Positions 45,034 through 56,042 of a stretch of 64,000 nucleotides of DNA are shown piece after piece. The stretch lies in contig NZ_CP151099.1 of the NCBI RefSeq assembly GCF_038096175.1, positions 7,294,001 to 7,358,000 of the forward strand, read 5' to 3'. Each line of letters begins with the position of its first letter. Position 1 is the stretch's first letter. Both the position numbers and the translations under genes were made by a program. Source of the stretch: Nostoc sp. UHCC 0302. GTDB lineage: Bacteria; Cyanobacteriota; Cyanobacteriia; Cyanobacteriales; Nostocaceae. The notes under the pieces are model-generated. The model did no database searches. It saw nothing but the letters and a program-made list of their open reading frames with translations, and was not told where the DNA came from.

Positions 45034-47202
45034 ATGAGCGATGCCTTCAAACGACTCGCACCTTTTATTCAAGAATATATTTATCATCATCAATGGACTG
45101 AATTACGACCAGTCCAAATTGCAGCTTGTCAAGTAATATTTGACACTGATGCTCATTTGCTAGTTGCTGCTGCAACTGCTGCGGGTAAAACCGAAGCGGC
45201 ATTTTTGCCAGTTTTAACTCTGTTACATGAAAACCCTGCTGCGACAATCGGTGCATTATATATTAGCCCCATCAAAGCTTTAATTAATGACCAATTTGAG
45301 CGTCTCAACGACTTACTAAAAGAAGCAGATATTCCCGTCTGGCATTGGCATGGTGATGTTTCTCAAAATCGAAAAGATAAGCTTTTGAAGAATCCTCAAG
45401 GCATTTTACAAATTACACCAGAATCTTTAGAAAGTTTGTTAATTAACAAAAATCATGAGCTACTTCGTTTATTCGCTGATTTAAGATTTGTCATCATTGA
45501 TGAAATTCATGCATTTATGGGTTCAGAACGCGGTTGTCAAATTATTTGCCAATTACAACGTTTAGCAAAATTAACCCAAAAACAACCCCGCCGTATTGGT
45601 TTATCAGCGACTCTTGGGGATTACTCAATGGCTGAAGAGTGGTTGCGATCGGGAACTGAGAAACAAGTAATTACTCCAACAGTTGACGGGATAAAACGCC
45701 AAATAAAACTAGCTGTAGAACACTTTTATATTACTGATGAAGTTGATGAATCAGAGGTTGAAGACTATGAAAAATATATTTTCAACCTCAGTAAGTCTCG
45801 CAAATGCCTGATCTTTGCTAATAATCGCACGCGAACCGAATCTATAATTGCATCTTTACGACAAATTGCCACAGAAGAAGGGTTACCGGATATATATCAT
45901 GTGCATCATGGAAGCATATCTGCTAGCCTGCGACAAGCTGCTGAAAATGCAATGCGTGAGCCTAATAATCCAGCTGTTACTGCCGCGACTCTGACTCTAG
46001 AATTAGGTATAGATATTGGTCATTTAGAGCGAGTGATTCAGTTAGAATCACCCCTATCTGTAGCAAGCTTTTTACAGCGATTAGGACGCAGCGGTAGAAG
46101 AGGTGAAGCCGCTGATATGCGCTTTATCTGTACTGAAGAGAAGCCATTATCAGAAGCTTCTCTACCTGAGCAAATACCTTGGCAGCTTTTACAGTGTATT
46201 GCTATTATCCAACTTTATTTAGAAGAGAAATGGATTGAACCAATAAAGCCGATTAAATATCCTTTGAGCTTGCTTTATCATCAGACAATGAGTATTTTAG
46301 CAGCGATTGGTGAACTTTCGCCGAATGTCTTAGCTAAAGAAATTTTTAGTCTGCCACCATTTGCTGCTATTTCTCAAGAAGATTTCAAAATATTATTACG
46401 CTATTTAATTGACATTGACCATATCCAGTTAACTGAACAACGCAAATTAATTTTAGGTTTGGCAGGAGAAAAGGTAGCCAGAAAATTTCAGTTTTATGCC
46501 GTTTTTGCTGAGCAGCAAGAATATATTGTTAAGCAAAATGCAACAGCAATTGGTAGTATAGTTACGCCACTTCCTGTTGGCAATCAATTTGCTTTAGCCG
46601 GTAGAACATGGGAAGTTACAGAAATTGACTTTCAAAAAAAGACGATTTCTGTGAAACAAGCTGAGGGTAAAGCTAGTATTTATTGGCGAGGGAGTGGTGG
46701 GAGCATTCATACAAGAGTTTTGCAACGAATGCGGCAGGTTTTGTTTGAAGATGTAGAGTATAGCTATTTACAAAAAAATGCTCTACAAAGGCTACAGACA
46801 GTTCGTCAAATTGCGCGAAATGCTGAATTAAATAAGCAAAATATTCTTCAATTAGAAAAAGGGAAATGCTGTATTTTCCCCTGGATAGGTACGGTTGCTT
46901 ATCGCACTTTAGAAAGGTTGCTTAATTCTTACTGTCGAGAATCTTTGGAAATCAGAAGTATTGGTGGAGTTAATCCGTACTATTTGATAATCAAATTAGA
47001 TAATAATAAATTTAAAAATATTTACGCGGAAATTGCTTCATTATGTAAGCAAAGAATTGCAGCCGAAGATTTAATTAGTTCTTCCGAAGCATCAGAAATT
47101 AATAAGTATGATAAATTTATTCCCCATCAACTTTTAAGAAAAGCTTTTGCTCAAGATTACTTAGATTTGGTAGAACTTCAACAGCAAGTAGGAAATTGGT
47201 AA
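45034..47202 (+). CDS. Lhr-like DEAD/DEAH helicase
   Basis: A 722-residue superfamily 2 helicase. A WTELRPVQ Q-motif-like block lies at 21-28, Walker A ATAAGKTEA around 48-55 (GKT 51-53), DEIH at 156-159, SAT at 191-193, and motif VI as QRLGRSGRRGE near residues 350-360. The C-terminal half (about 420-720) holds winged-helix and helicase-accessory parts but not a full Lhr core, so it is a shorter member. It has no clear partner. The 3' half is more AT-rich than neighbours, consistent with transfer but not proof. DNA repair or defence is possible; function unknown. Confidence 0.82.
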   Translation: MSDAFKRLAPFIQEYIYHHQWTELRPVQIAACQVIFDTDAHLLVAAATAAGKTEAAFLPVLTLLHENPAATIGALYISPIKALINDQFERLNDLLKEADIPVWHWHGDVSQNRKDKLLKNPQGILQITPESLESLLINKNHELLRLFADLRFVIIDEIHAFMGSERGCQIICQLQRLAKLTQKQPRRIGLSATLGDYSMAEEWLRSGTEKQVITPTVDGIKRQIKLAVEHFYITDEVDESEVEDYEKYIFNLSKSRKCLIFANNRTRTESIIASLRQIATEEGLPDIYHVHHGSISASLRQAAENAMREPNNPAVTAATLTLELGIDIGHLERVIQLESPLSVASFLQRLGRSGRRGEAADMRFICTEEKPLSEASLPEQIPWQLLQCIAIIQLYLEEKWIEPIKPIKYPLSLLYHQTMSILAAIGELSPNVLAKEIFSLPPFAAISQEDFKILLRYLIDIDHIQLTEQRKLILGLAGEKVARKFQFYAVFAEQQEYIVKQNATAIGSIVTPLPVGNQFALAGRTWEVTEIDFQKKTISVKQAEGKASIYWRGSGGSIHTRVLQRMRQVLFEDVEYSYLQKNALQRLQTVRQIARNAELNKQNILQLEKGKCCIFPWIGTVAYRTLERLLNSYCRESLEIRSIGGVNPYYLIIKLDNNKFKNIYAEIASLCKQRIAAEDLISSSEASEINKYDKFIPHQLLRKAFAQDYLDLVELQQQVGNW

Positions 47203-47552
47203 TAATTAAAGTGCTGAAGTCTCTAAACTATTTTCAGATTTTAAGTTTAAGTTAAATAGTAATTTAGCATAGATTAAATATAGCGATCGCTCCAAAATTA
47301 GCAGATAGCCAAATTGCTTAACAAGCTATAGTAAAACGCTTTAAACTTTAATACTGCCTAAGATAAAAATAAAAACACAACTAATGGCAGATGTAAATTC
47401 TAGATTTATTTTAAAAATAAAAAATAAGCTTATTAAAAGCTGATTAAAAAGTAAATATTTTTTGTGGAAAAATAATAAAAAAGAAAGTTGAGATAAACTA
47501 TCAATTACAGGTTTAAAAAGCATAACTTGTATACGCTTTTGAGGTAAAATCT
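47203..47552. other. AT-rich intergenic gap
   Basis: About 350 bases. One HIP1 octamer (47283) is present; no gene, RNA or terminator recognised. Minus-strand open frame 47341-47523 is hydrophobic but has no ribosome binding site. Confidence 0.45.
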
Positions 47553-48017
47553 ATGCTTCACCATATTTCTATTCCAGCTAATAATCCCCGCCACGTAGCT
47601 GAAGTGTTAGCTAAAATCTTAGGCGGACGCACTGCTCCGTTTCCATCTCATCCTGGAAGCTATGTAGCAGTTGCTCTTGATGAACAAGGCACTTTAATTG
47701 AAGTTTATCCATTGGGTACTGAATTAGTTCCTGGTAATAGTGGTGACCAAGTTCAATTCAGTAAAAATCCCGTTTATAGCCAATTCAATGCAGTCCATGC
47801 TGCCTTGAGCGTGCCTGTTAACCAAGAACAAATTGAGCAAATTGCTGCTAGTGAAGGATGGCGCGTATTACGTTGTAACCGGGGGCAGTTTGAGGTGATA
47901 GAATTTTGGATTGAGAACCATTTAATGTTGGAATTGCTGACTCTAGAAATTGCACCTCAGTATCTCAAATTTTTTCACCCACAGAACTTACAGCAGTTTT
48001 TTACTACTGCTGCTTAA
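47553..48017 (+). CDS. VOC-superfamily (glyoxalase-fold) protein
   Basis: A 154-residue protein whose opening MLHHISIPANNPRHVAEVLAK and EVYPLGTEL, plus the second half LMLELLTLEIAP, fit the paired beta-alpha-beta modules of the vicinal oxygen chelate fold. The metal ligands expected of enzymes in the group are not all obvious, so it may be a binding rather than catalytic member. It stands alone; neighbours give no substrate clue. Confidence 0.7.
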   Translation: MLHHISIPANNPRHVAEVLAKILGGRTAPFPSHPGSYVAVALDEQGTLIEVYPLGTELVPGNSGDQVQFSKNPVYSQFNAVHAALSVPVNQEQIEQIAASEGWRVLRCNRGQFEVIEFWIENHLMLELLTLEIAPQYLKFFHPQNLQQFFTTAA

Positions 48018-48481
48018 GCCATTTAATTTGTTTAGAATAAACCTGATACAAAGAAGTCTAAAGTCAATAGTAATTATAAAAAATATTTTACTTTTTGACT
48101 TTTGACTTCCATAACTTATAGATAAAATTGGCTATAAAAAAGTTGTTGCGATCGCCTTAAGTTTTAGCACTGATTCAGATTACGCTATTTATCATGTGGG
48201 AGTGATCGCTTTTCAAAGTTTCTCTTCATTAAAAATATCGTCACATAAAAGAAAAACTTAAAAATTCCACAACAGTCTCAAATTTTGCTGCTTATCGCAC
48301 TTGTAATTATAGAAAAATCACGAAAGCGATCGCACACTCAACGTCAGAATTAACTAAGTATAAATACGCGGCAATCCCTAGGTTTCATGAAATTTCTAAG
48401 AATTTGCTTTCATCGCTACGCGCAAAGGGATGATTTTTAGTTAAGCTATAAGCGCTAATATTGAAGGCTATCTAACGCTTT
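48018..48481. other. Intergenic region upstream of metallophosphoesterases
   Basis: About 460 bases, AT-rich, with several GCGATCGC-like sites. No gene recognised. The last 40 bases (AGCTATAAGCGCTAATATTG) resemble the leader of the second metallophosphoesterase (AGCTGTAAGCGCTAGTATGA), pointing to shared regulation. Confidence 0.45.
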
Positions 48482-49312
48482 ATGCACTGGTTATTATCTG
48501 GGCCGTTAAGTATAGAGAAATTGACGGTTAAGATTGCGGGGTTGCCTGCATCACTACAAGGTAAGAAGCTGGTGCAGATGTCAGATTTCCACTACGACGG
48601 TTTGCGGTTGTCAGAAGAAATGTTAGAAAAAGCGATCGCAGTTAGTAATCAAGTAAAACCAGATTTAGTTCTCTTGACTGGTGACTACGTGACAACTAGC
48701 ACAGCACCAATTCATCAACTGGTATTACGGCTCAAACATCTACACAGTCGCGCTGGCATTTATGCTATTCTTGGCAACCACGATATACGTTACAAAGACT
48801 CAAAAGCCGAAGTTACCGCAGCCCTAACTGGCATTGGAGTTCAAGTTCTTTGGAATGATATAGCTTATCCATTGGGAAAAGAATTACCACTGGTAGGATT
48901 AGCAGATAATTACTCACAGGAATTCAATCCTGCATCAGTAATGAATCAGTTAAACCAGACAAAACCTTGTATTGTTTTATCCCACAATCCAGATACTGCG
49001 GAGATATTGCAATCATGGCGAGTCGATTTGCAATTATCTGGTCATACTCACGGTGGACAAATCATCATTCCCGGAATTGGCCCAGCCGTAGTTTATTACA
49101 GGAAGCTAGTACGAAAAATACCTGTAAAAATACGCCGTCGTGTACCATTTTTGCGAAGAAATTATTCTGTAGTACGCCATTGGGAGTGGGCGCAGGGTTT
49201 ACATCAGCTAGGCAAAAATCAGCTATATGTCAATCGTGGTTTAGGAACCTATCTCCCAGGACGGTTATTTTGCCGTCCAGAAGTTACTGTAATCACTCTA
49301 CAAACTGAGTAA
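48482..49312 (+). CDS. Calcineurin-like metallophosphoesterase, copy 1
   Basis: A 276-residue protein with metal sites D35 and H37 (SDFHYD), D68 (GDYV), N99-H100-D101 (GNHD), SHNPD and GHTHGG. This is the YkuE-type group, whose members hydrolyse phosphodiester or lipid-linked phosphate groups; substrate unknown. It lacks an obvious export signal, but basic residues lie near the C-terminus. The next gene is a close paralogue of the same length, indicating tandem duplication. Confidence 0.85.
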   Translation: MHWLLSGPLSIEKLTVKIAGLPASLQGKKLVQMSDFHYDGLRLSEEMLEKAIAVSNQVKPDLVLLTGDYVTTSTAPIHQLVLRLKHLHSRAGIYAILGNHDIRYKDSKAEVTAALTGIGVQVLWNDIAYPLGKELPLVGLADNYSQEFNPASVMNQLNQTKPCIVLSHNPDTAEILQSWRVDLQLSGHTHGGQIIIPGIGPAVVYYRKLVRKIPVKIRRRVPFLRRNYSVVRHWEWAQGLHQLGKNQLYVNRGLGTYLPGRLFCRPEVTVITLQTE

Positions 49313-49445
49313 TGTGACGTTAGAATTTCAACCAATTTAGTAATGTAATTGAGATTTTATGAAAGAAAATATTGCAAATAATCATCAAGATCCATTTTAA
49401 TTTTTGGTAAGCTGTAAGCGCTAGTATGAGGAGTGTCAGTTACCT

Positions 49446-50276
49446 ATGCACTGGTTGTTTACGGGACATTTAAGAGTAGATAAAATAACGGTTAAGATTG
49501 CAGAACTCCCCGCATCTTTACAAGGTAAAAAGTTAGTACAGTTATCAGATTTTCATTACGACGGTTTGCGATTGTCGGAAGAAATGTTAGAACAAGCGAT
49601 CGCACTGACTAACGAAGCTGAACCGGACTTAATCTTATTAACTGGTGACTACGTAACTGATGACCCCACGCCTATTAATCAACTCGTACTACGACTCAAA
49701 CATCTGCAAAGTAGCAATGGTATCTATGCCGTACTTGGTAACCATGATATACATTACAGCCACTCGAAGGCAGAAATTACAGCCGCGCTGACTAGCATTG
49801 GCGTTCATGTGCTTTGGAATGAAATTGCCTATCCACTGGGAAAAGAATTGCCGTTGGTAGGATTAGCTGATTATTGGTCACGAGAATTCCAACCAGCACC
49901 AGTTATGAATCAACTAGATCCAAATACACCCCGTATTGTTTTATCCCACAATCCAGATACAGCCAAGATATTGCAACAGTGGCGTGTAGATTTGCAATTA
50001 TCTGGTCATACTCACGGAGGCCACATCGTCATTCCAGGACTTGGGCCTCTGGTAATTCATTATAAAAAACTAATCAAACAAATTCCTAAAAAACTACGAC
50101 GCTGGCTGCTACTTTCACTAGGAGATTGTTCCTCAAAAGTAGTGCAATATTGGGAGTGGGCGCAGGGATTTCATCAGGTGGGAAAAAATCAATTATATGT
50201 AAATCGTGGGTTAGGAACATATCGCCCAGGGCGCTTATTTTGTCCACCAGAAGTTACTGTAATTACGTTAATTTGA
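49446..50276 (+). CDS. Calcineurin-like metallophosphoesterase, copy 2
   Basis: A 276-residue paralogue of the preceding gene with the same metal-ligand motifs (SDFHYD, GDYV, GNHD, SHNPD, GHTHGG). It begins with MHWLFTGHLRVDKITVKIAELPAS, near-parallel to copy 1. The 133-base gap contains a leader resembling that of copy 1, so promoter elements were duplicated too. A strong inverted repeat follows the stop. Confidence 0.85.
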   Translation: MHWLFTGHLRVDKITVKIAELPASLQGKKLVQLSDFHYDGLRLSEEMLEQAIALTNEAEPDLILLTGDYVTDDPTPINQLVLRLKHLQSSNGIYAVLGNHDIHYSHSKAEITAALTSIGVHVLWNEIAYPLGKELPLVGLADYWSREFQPAPVMNQLDPNTPRIVLSHNPDTAKILQQWRVDLQLSGHTHGGHIVIPGLGPLVIHYKKLIKQIPKKLRRWLLLSLGDCSSKVVQYWEWAQGFHQVGKNQLYVNRGLGTYRPGRLFCPPEVTVITLI

Positions 50277-50347
50277 AAGTGGGGTATGGGGCATTGGGGG
50301 ATAAAGAAAAATAATTGATGACAAGTGGCTTTTGATCATCTCATGAC

Positions 50348-50400
50348 AGAAACCGCCTAAAGCTACGATGGATAGATATCAGCAGCTTAGGGCGGTTTCT
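50348..50400 (+). terminator. Long hairpin after metallophosphoesterase copy 2
   Basis: AGAAACCGCC-T-AAGCT type arm (50348-50364) pairs with 50384-50400 apart from a G-T pair and one mismatch, with a 19-base loop. It probably acts as a terminator or processing site for the copy 2 transcript. Confidence 0.55.
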
Positions 50401-50784
50401 TAACGATGCAATATTCAAGAAGATTGGAGAAGAAGTAACTAACTCAGCTAAGGTGGACAGTGTTCGCAATCGGTCTACTCAGAATTGCACATCCTTATAT
50501 TCCAACTAGGCAGGCATTTTCTGGCTGTGCGTTCTAAAACCTCCAAAACAACTCGGTGAACTTAGGGCGAAAACACATTTAATGGATGCCACAACCTAAG
50601 AGCGATCGCGAGAACTTAGAGCAGGAGGCACAGGCTCTAACTTCAAAGTTTTAACTTAACTTTTAACCTGTTTGTACCTTGTTCTTAATCTAGCACTCTG
50701 TTTGTTCAGCTAGGCTACCTCTTCACCAAACTTGAACAGCATTAATTTATCGCAATAATTCAGTAATTTTTCTTAAAATTTTTA

Positions 50785-50868
50785 CTAACAGCGCCAAATC
50801 TTGATTGTCATGTCTCGACTGCCACTGACAAGGGTTTTGCCATCGGGACTGAAATCAGCAACCAATAC
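50785..50868 (-). pseudogene. Relict WD40 repeat fragment
   Basis: On the minus strand the frame reads VLVAD followed by FSPDGKTLVSGSRDMTIKIW and RC, then a stop: one WD40 blade. A TAA stops the frame two codons upstream, so it is a broken remnant of a larger WD40 gene. No flanking repeats of the motif remain. Confidence 0.7.
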
Positions 50869-50949
50869 AACTTACTTGGTATTACCAGTCACTAGTAATA
50901 TATAACTTTAATAATTCGTAGTTACGTTAAAATCCTCGCATCTGATAAT

Positions 50950-52675
<1,726 letters not shown>

Positions 52676-52708
52676 AACTACTGCTATCATTGTATATGCT
52701 TCGTAGTT

Positions 52709-52782
52709 GGGGCTGTAGCTCAGCTGGATAGAGCGAGCGCCTCCTAAGCGCTAGGCCGTGCGTTCGAACCGCACCAGTCCCG
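52709..52782 (+). tRNA. tRNA-Arg (CCU anticodon)
   Basis: A 74-base class I tRNA. Acceptor GGGGCTG pairs with CAGTCCC with one G-T; the D region is TAGCTCAGCTGGATAGAGC, anticodon stem AGCGC/GCGCT encloses CTCCTAA, giving CCT, and the T loop is TTCGAAC. Confidence 0.95.
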
Positions 52783-53010
52783 TCGTCTCCAGACAATTAA
52801 ATATATAGAATAGCTCCAACCCTTTGATGAATTCTCTCATACAGGTTAGGATAATCCATCAGTTAGAGCAGAGTTTAAAGCACGGTTAAGCGCGTTTAAA
52901 CAAAATAGTCACCAAAATTAGTCTTTTGGTAGGCTTGTTGGGGTTTTGCAATAATTATTTTTCTTTTGGTTAAAGAAAAATATTGACTTAGTGAACTAAC
53001 TTATCGAGCC

Positions 53011-53580
53011 TTGAATAAGCTATTCTTTACAGGTAAATCTATTGGGTTTATGGCTTTCGCCCTACCGCTATTCATGTGGCTGGGATACAAAGAAGTCCAA
53101 AGCCAATACACCCAGCCGCAAGCAGTCTTAGTATTAGGTGGTTCAACGAAACGTTTAGAGCGAGAAAAGTTTACAGCAGAATTTGCCCGTAAGTACCCAA
53201 ATATACCAATTTGGATTACTGGAGGTAGCCCACCTAAATTTACCCAACGAGTGTTTGCTAAGGCAGGCATTGATTCTAAACGTTTACACTTGGATTATGA
53301 AGCGGTTGATACAGTTACTAATTTTACTACGTTGGTGGACGAGTTACAAGCTCGTGGAATCAAGAGCGTTTATTTGATTACTTCAGATTTTCATATGCGT
53401 CGGGCTTGTGTCATCGGCGAGATTATCTTAGGTAGTCGGGGTATTGAGTTAAAACCAGTGCCAGTTCCTTCAGAAACATCATCTGAGCCAATTACAAAAT
53501 CTATCCGTGATGGAGCTAGAGCTATACTTTGGGTTACAACTGGATACACTGGTATCAATGAGCCAACAAATAAACAGTAA
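53011..53580 (+). CDS. YdcF family protein (DUF218-like)
   Basis: A 189-residue protein, one hydrophobic segment (about 12-27), then a Rossmann-like DUF218 domain with VLVLGG near residue 40, IWITGG around 68, and YLITSDFHMRRA around 126. Family members such as YdcF and SanA affect envelope permeability, but the biochemical role is open. The TTG start at 53011 is tentative; ATG 53050 is in frame and starts right before the hydrophobic segment. Confidence 0.75.
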   Translation: MNKLFFTGKSIGFMAFALPLFMWLGYKEVQSQYTQPQAVLVLGGSTKRLEREKFTAEFARKYPNIPIWITGGSPPKFTQRVFAKAGIDSKRLHLDYEAVDTVTNFTTLVDELQARGIKSVYLITSDFHMRRACVIGEIILGSRGIELKPVPVPSETSSEPITKSIRDGARAILWVTTGYTGINEPTNKQ

Positions 53581-53870
53581 ATCCTCATTTTAATTGGTTG
53601 TCTTGACTTGATTTGACCCCCGTAAATGAGGATAACTAACGCGAATAATGATCGCATTAACTAAGTAATAACTGACACATTAAACTAGAATTTTCCAAAA
53701 AATAGCCGAATATCAACCTTCAGTAAAGACAACATCAAAAGTAATTAACAGTTTTTCTTGATTTTCTTCTCAGATTAGTACTCTATTTCCTTTCTAGTTC
53801 CGAAAAAAGTACCCCAATTCCTTCCACAATTTGATACCCTAGCTTAAACAGATTTGAGAATATTTAAAGC

Positions 53871-55034
53871 GTGGAAATTCAACTTGGGCGGGGAAAAACA
53901 GCTCGTAGAGCTTACGGAATAGATGAAATTGCTCTAGCCCCTGGTAACAGAACACTAGACCCCAGTTTAGCGGATACTAAATGGCGTATTGGCAATATTG
54001 AGCGAGAAATCCCGATAATTGCCAGTGCAATGGATGGCGTAGTCGATGTTCGCATGGCTGTGCGTTTGTCGCAGTTAGGAGCATTAGGAGTCCTCAACTT
54101 AGAGGGTATCCAAACTCGCTATGCTGATCCAGAGCCGATTTTAGATCGGATTGCCTCTGTGGGAAAAGATGAATTTGTTGCCCTGATGCAAGAACTCTAT
54201 GCCGAACCCATTAAGCCAGAATTAATTGAACAACGTGTTCAGGAAATTAAACAACAAGGTGGCATTGCAGCAGTAAGTGCTACCCCAGCAGGTGCAAGTA
54301 AGTATGGTGAGGTGGTGGCAAAAGCTGGGGCTGACTTATTTTTTGTCCAAGCTACCGTAGTTTCTACTGCACATCTGTCGCCAGAGTCTTTAGTACCACT
54401 AGATTTGGCTGAATTTTGCCGTTCTATGCCCATCCCCGTGGTGTTGGGGAATTGCGTAACTTACGAAGTAACTTTAAATTTGTTGAAAGCTGGGGCGGCT
54501 GGGGTACTAGTGGGAATTGGGCCAGGCGCAGCTTGTACCTCCCGTGGCGTTTTGGGTGTGGGTGTTCCACAGGCGACTGCGATCGCCGACTGTGCAGCTG
54601 CACGAGATGATTATTATAGGGAAACTGGTAACTATATCCCTGTGATTGCTGATGGCGGCTTAATCACTGGCGGCGACATTTGCAAATGCATCGCCTGCGG
54701 TGCTGATGGGGTAATGATTGGTTCCCCCTTTGCTAGAGCCGCTGAAGCGCCAGGAAGAGGTTATCACTGGGGTATGGCTACTCCTAGCCCAGTCTTGCCC
54801 CGTGGAACCCGCATTCGCGTTGCTACCACTGGTAGCCTAGAACAAATACTCATTGGCCCAGCAGGTCTAGATGATGGCACCCATAATCTTTTAGGAGCCT
54901 TAAAGACAAGTATGGGTACTTTGGGAGCCAAAAATATTAAAGAAATGCAACAAGTGGAAGTTGTTATCGCCCCTTCTCTACTAACCGAAGGAAAAGTTTA
55001 CCAGAAAGCTCAACAACTGGGTATGGGTAAATAA
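53871..55034 (+). CDS. GuaB3 family IMP dehydrogenase-related protein
   Basis: A 387-residue (beta-alpha)8 barrel. Catalytic loop [18 protein letters not shown] has the conserved Cys, and [12 protein letters not shown] holds the phosphate-site acids. It lacks the CBS subdomain present in standard IMPDH and is the short GuaB3 form typical of cyanobacteria and actinobacteria. IMPDH converts IMP to XMP in guanine nucleotide synthesis; GuaB3 is thought to be related, and the exact activity is not read from this sequence. GTG start 53871 is tentative. Yfr1 and trxA lie downstream, as in other cyanobacteria. Confidence 0.9.
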   Translation: MEIQLGRGKTARRAYGIDEIALAPGNRTLDPSLADTKWRIGNIEREIPIIASAMDGVVDVRMAVRLSQLGALGVLNLEGIQTRYADPEPILDRIASVGKDEFVALMQELYAEPIKPELIEQRVQEIKQQGGIAAVSATPAGASKYGEVVAKAGADLFFVQATVVSTAHLSPESLVPLDLAEFCRSMPIPVVLGNCVTYEVTLNLLKAGAAGVLVGIGPGAACTSRGVLGVGVPQATAIADCAAARDDYYRETGNYIPVIADGGLITGGDICKCIACGADGVMIGSPFARAAEAPGRGYHWGMATPSPVLPRGTRIRVATTGSLEQILIGPAGLDDGTHNLLGALKTSMGTLGAKNIKEMQQVEVVIAPSLLTEGKVYQKAQQLGMGK

Positions 55035-55187
55035 AAGAGATAGGGAATATGGCATAGGGGATGAGGAATAGGGAATGGTCAAAAATAACAGATAATGCCA
55101 ATGCCCAACTTCAAAATCCTAAAGAAATTTTTCCAGCCCTCTAAACAATTTACTGGAAAAATCACATATGTCGCCTACAATAGAGAA

Positions 55188-55256
55188 AGCGGAGACGCAT
55201 GTTTCCGTTCACTCCTCACACCACACTCCGCCCGGACTACTGTTCGGGCGGTTCCT
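55188..55256 (+). ncRNA. yfr1: Yfr1 small regulatory RNA
   Basis: The order of parts is diagnostic: first stem CGGAGAC/GTTTCCG (55190-55207, loop GCAT), the single-stranded core ACTCCTCACAC (55211-55221), then the terminator hairpin CCGCCCG/CGGGCGG (55228-55251) with TTCCTT. A TACAAT -10 is at 55176-55181. Location between a guaB-type gene and trxA matches the known Yfr1 locus in other cyanobacteria. Yfr1 pairs with targets such as porin or transporter mRNAs through its core. Confidence 0.9.
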
Positions 55257-55379
55257 TATGTTTATAAATAAATTCTAGAGCTTCTTTGCAAATGTACATC
55301 CTCTACTCCTAAGCAACTGTTTTTGCTATGGTAGAATTTTCACGAAGCTCACATAAATTAATTGGCGAAGGTTTTAGGC

Positions 55380-55703
55380 ATGTCAGTAACCGAACAAGTC
55401 ACAGACTCTACTTTTAAGCAAGAAGTACTCGACAGCAATGTACCTGTTTTAGTTGATTTTTGGGCTCCTTGGTGCGGCCCTTGCAGGATGGTAGCTCCTG
55501 TTGTCGATGAAATCGCTTCTCAGTACGAAGGTCAACTAAAGGTTGTGAAGCTCAACACAGATGAGAATCCTCAGGTTGCCAGTCAATACGGTATCCGTAG
55601 CATTCCCACATTAATGATTTTTAAAGGCGGGCAGAAAGTGGATATGGTAGTCGGTGCTGTGCCTAAAACTACATTAGCTACTACTTTGGAAAAGTATCTT
55701 TAA
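55380..55703 (+). CDS. trxA: Thioredoxin
   Basis: A 107-residue m-type thioredoxin with active site WCGPC (Trp-Ala-Pro-Trp context) near residues 30-34. ATG 55380 is preferred over the earlier in-frame TTG at 55362. GAAGG lies upstream at about nine bases. Yfr1 is encoded upstream. It reduces target disulfides in the cytoplasm. A small hairpin follows at 55780-55800. Confidence 0.96.
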   Translation: MSVTEQVTDSTFKQEVLDSNVPVLVDFWAPWCGPCRMVAPVVDEIASQYEGQLKVVKLNTDENPQVASQYGIRSIPTLMIFKGGQKVDMVVGAVPKTTLATTLEKYL

Positions 55704-56042
55704 AATTCAATCGGCAATAACATTCTCTTGAGTTGTCCACCTGTTCTAGCGTTAGGTTAATATTTGTAACCAAGTTTGAGAGGCGCTAAATTTGCGTCTC
55801 CATAAAACTTTTACGTTTATTGAAAATAGAAGCTCACGCCAGATATTCCACTCTGAATAAGCACAGGTTGACGACTGCATTTGTCGCCAGCGCCTTGGTT
55901 AATTATCGACTAAAGGTGCTTTTTCTTGTCATAAATTAGTCAGTAGTTAAACTATCGATTAAGAACTATTGACTACGCCAAACGGCTGATAAAGTACAAC
56001 TAAATTTAGTTAAAATATAGTGCCATTGTTGCGGCAGTTCTC
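55704..56042. other. Gap downstream of trxA
   Basis: About 340 bases. A stem GAGGCGC/GCGTCTC (55780-55800) could terminate trxA, but no U-tract follows. No gene or RNA recognised otherwise. Confidence 0.4.

Larger units (their letters stand above)
50277..50949. other. Gap with hairpin and WD40 relic
   Basis: About 670 bases between the metallophosphoesterase and DnaJ-TPR genes. It has a long hairpin (50348-50400), a HIP1 octamer and a short relic of a WD40 gene at 50785-50868. No intact gene seen. Confidence 0.5.
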
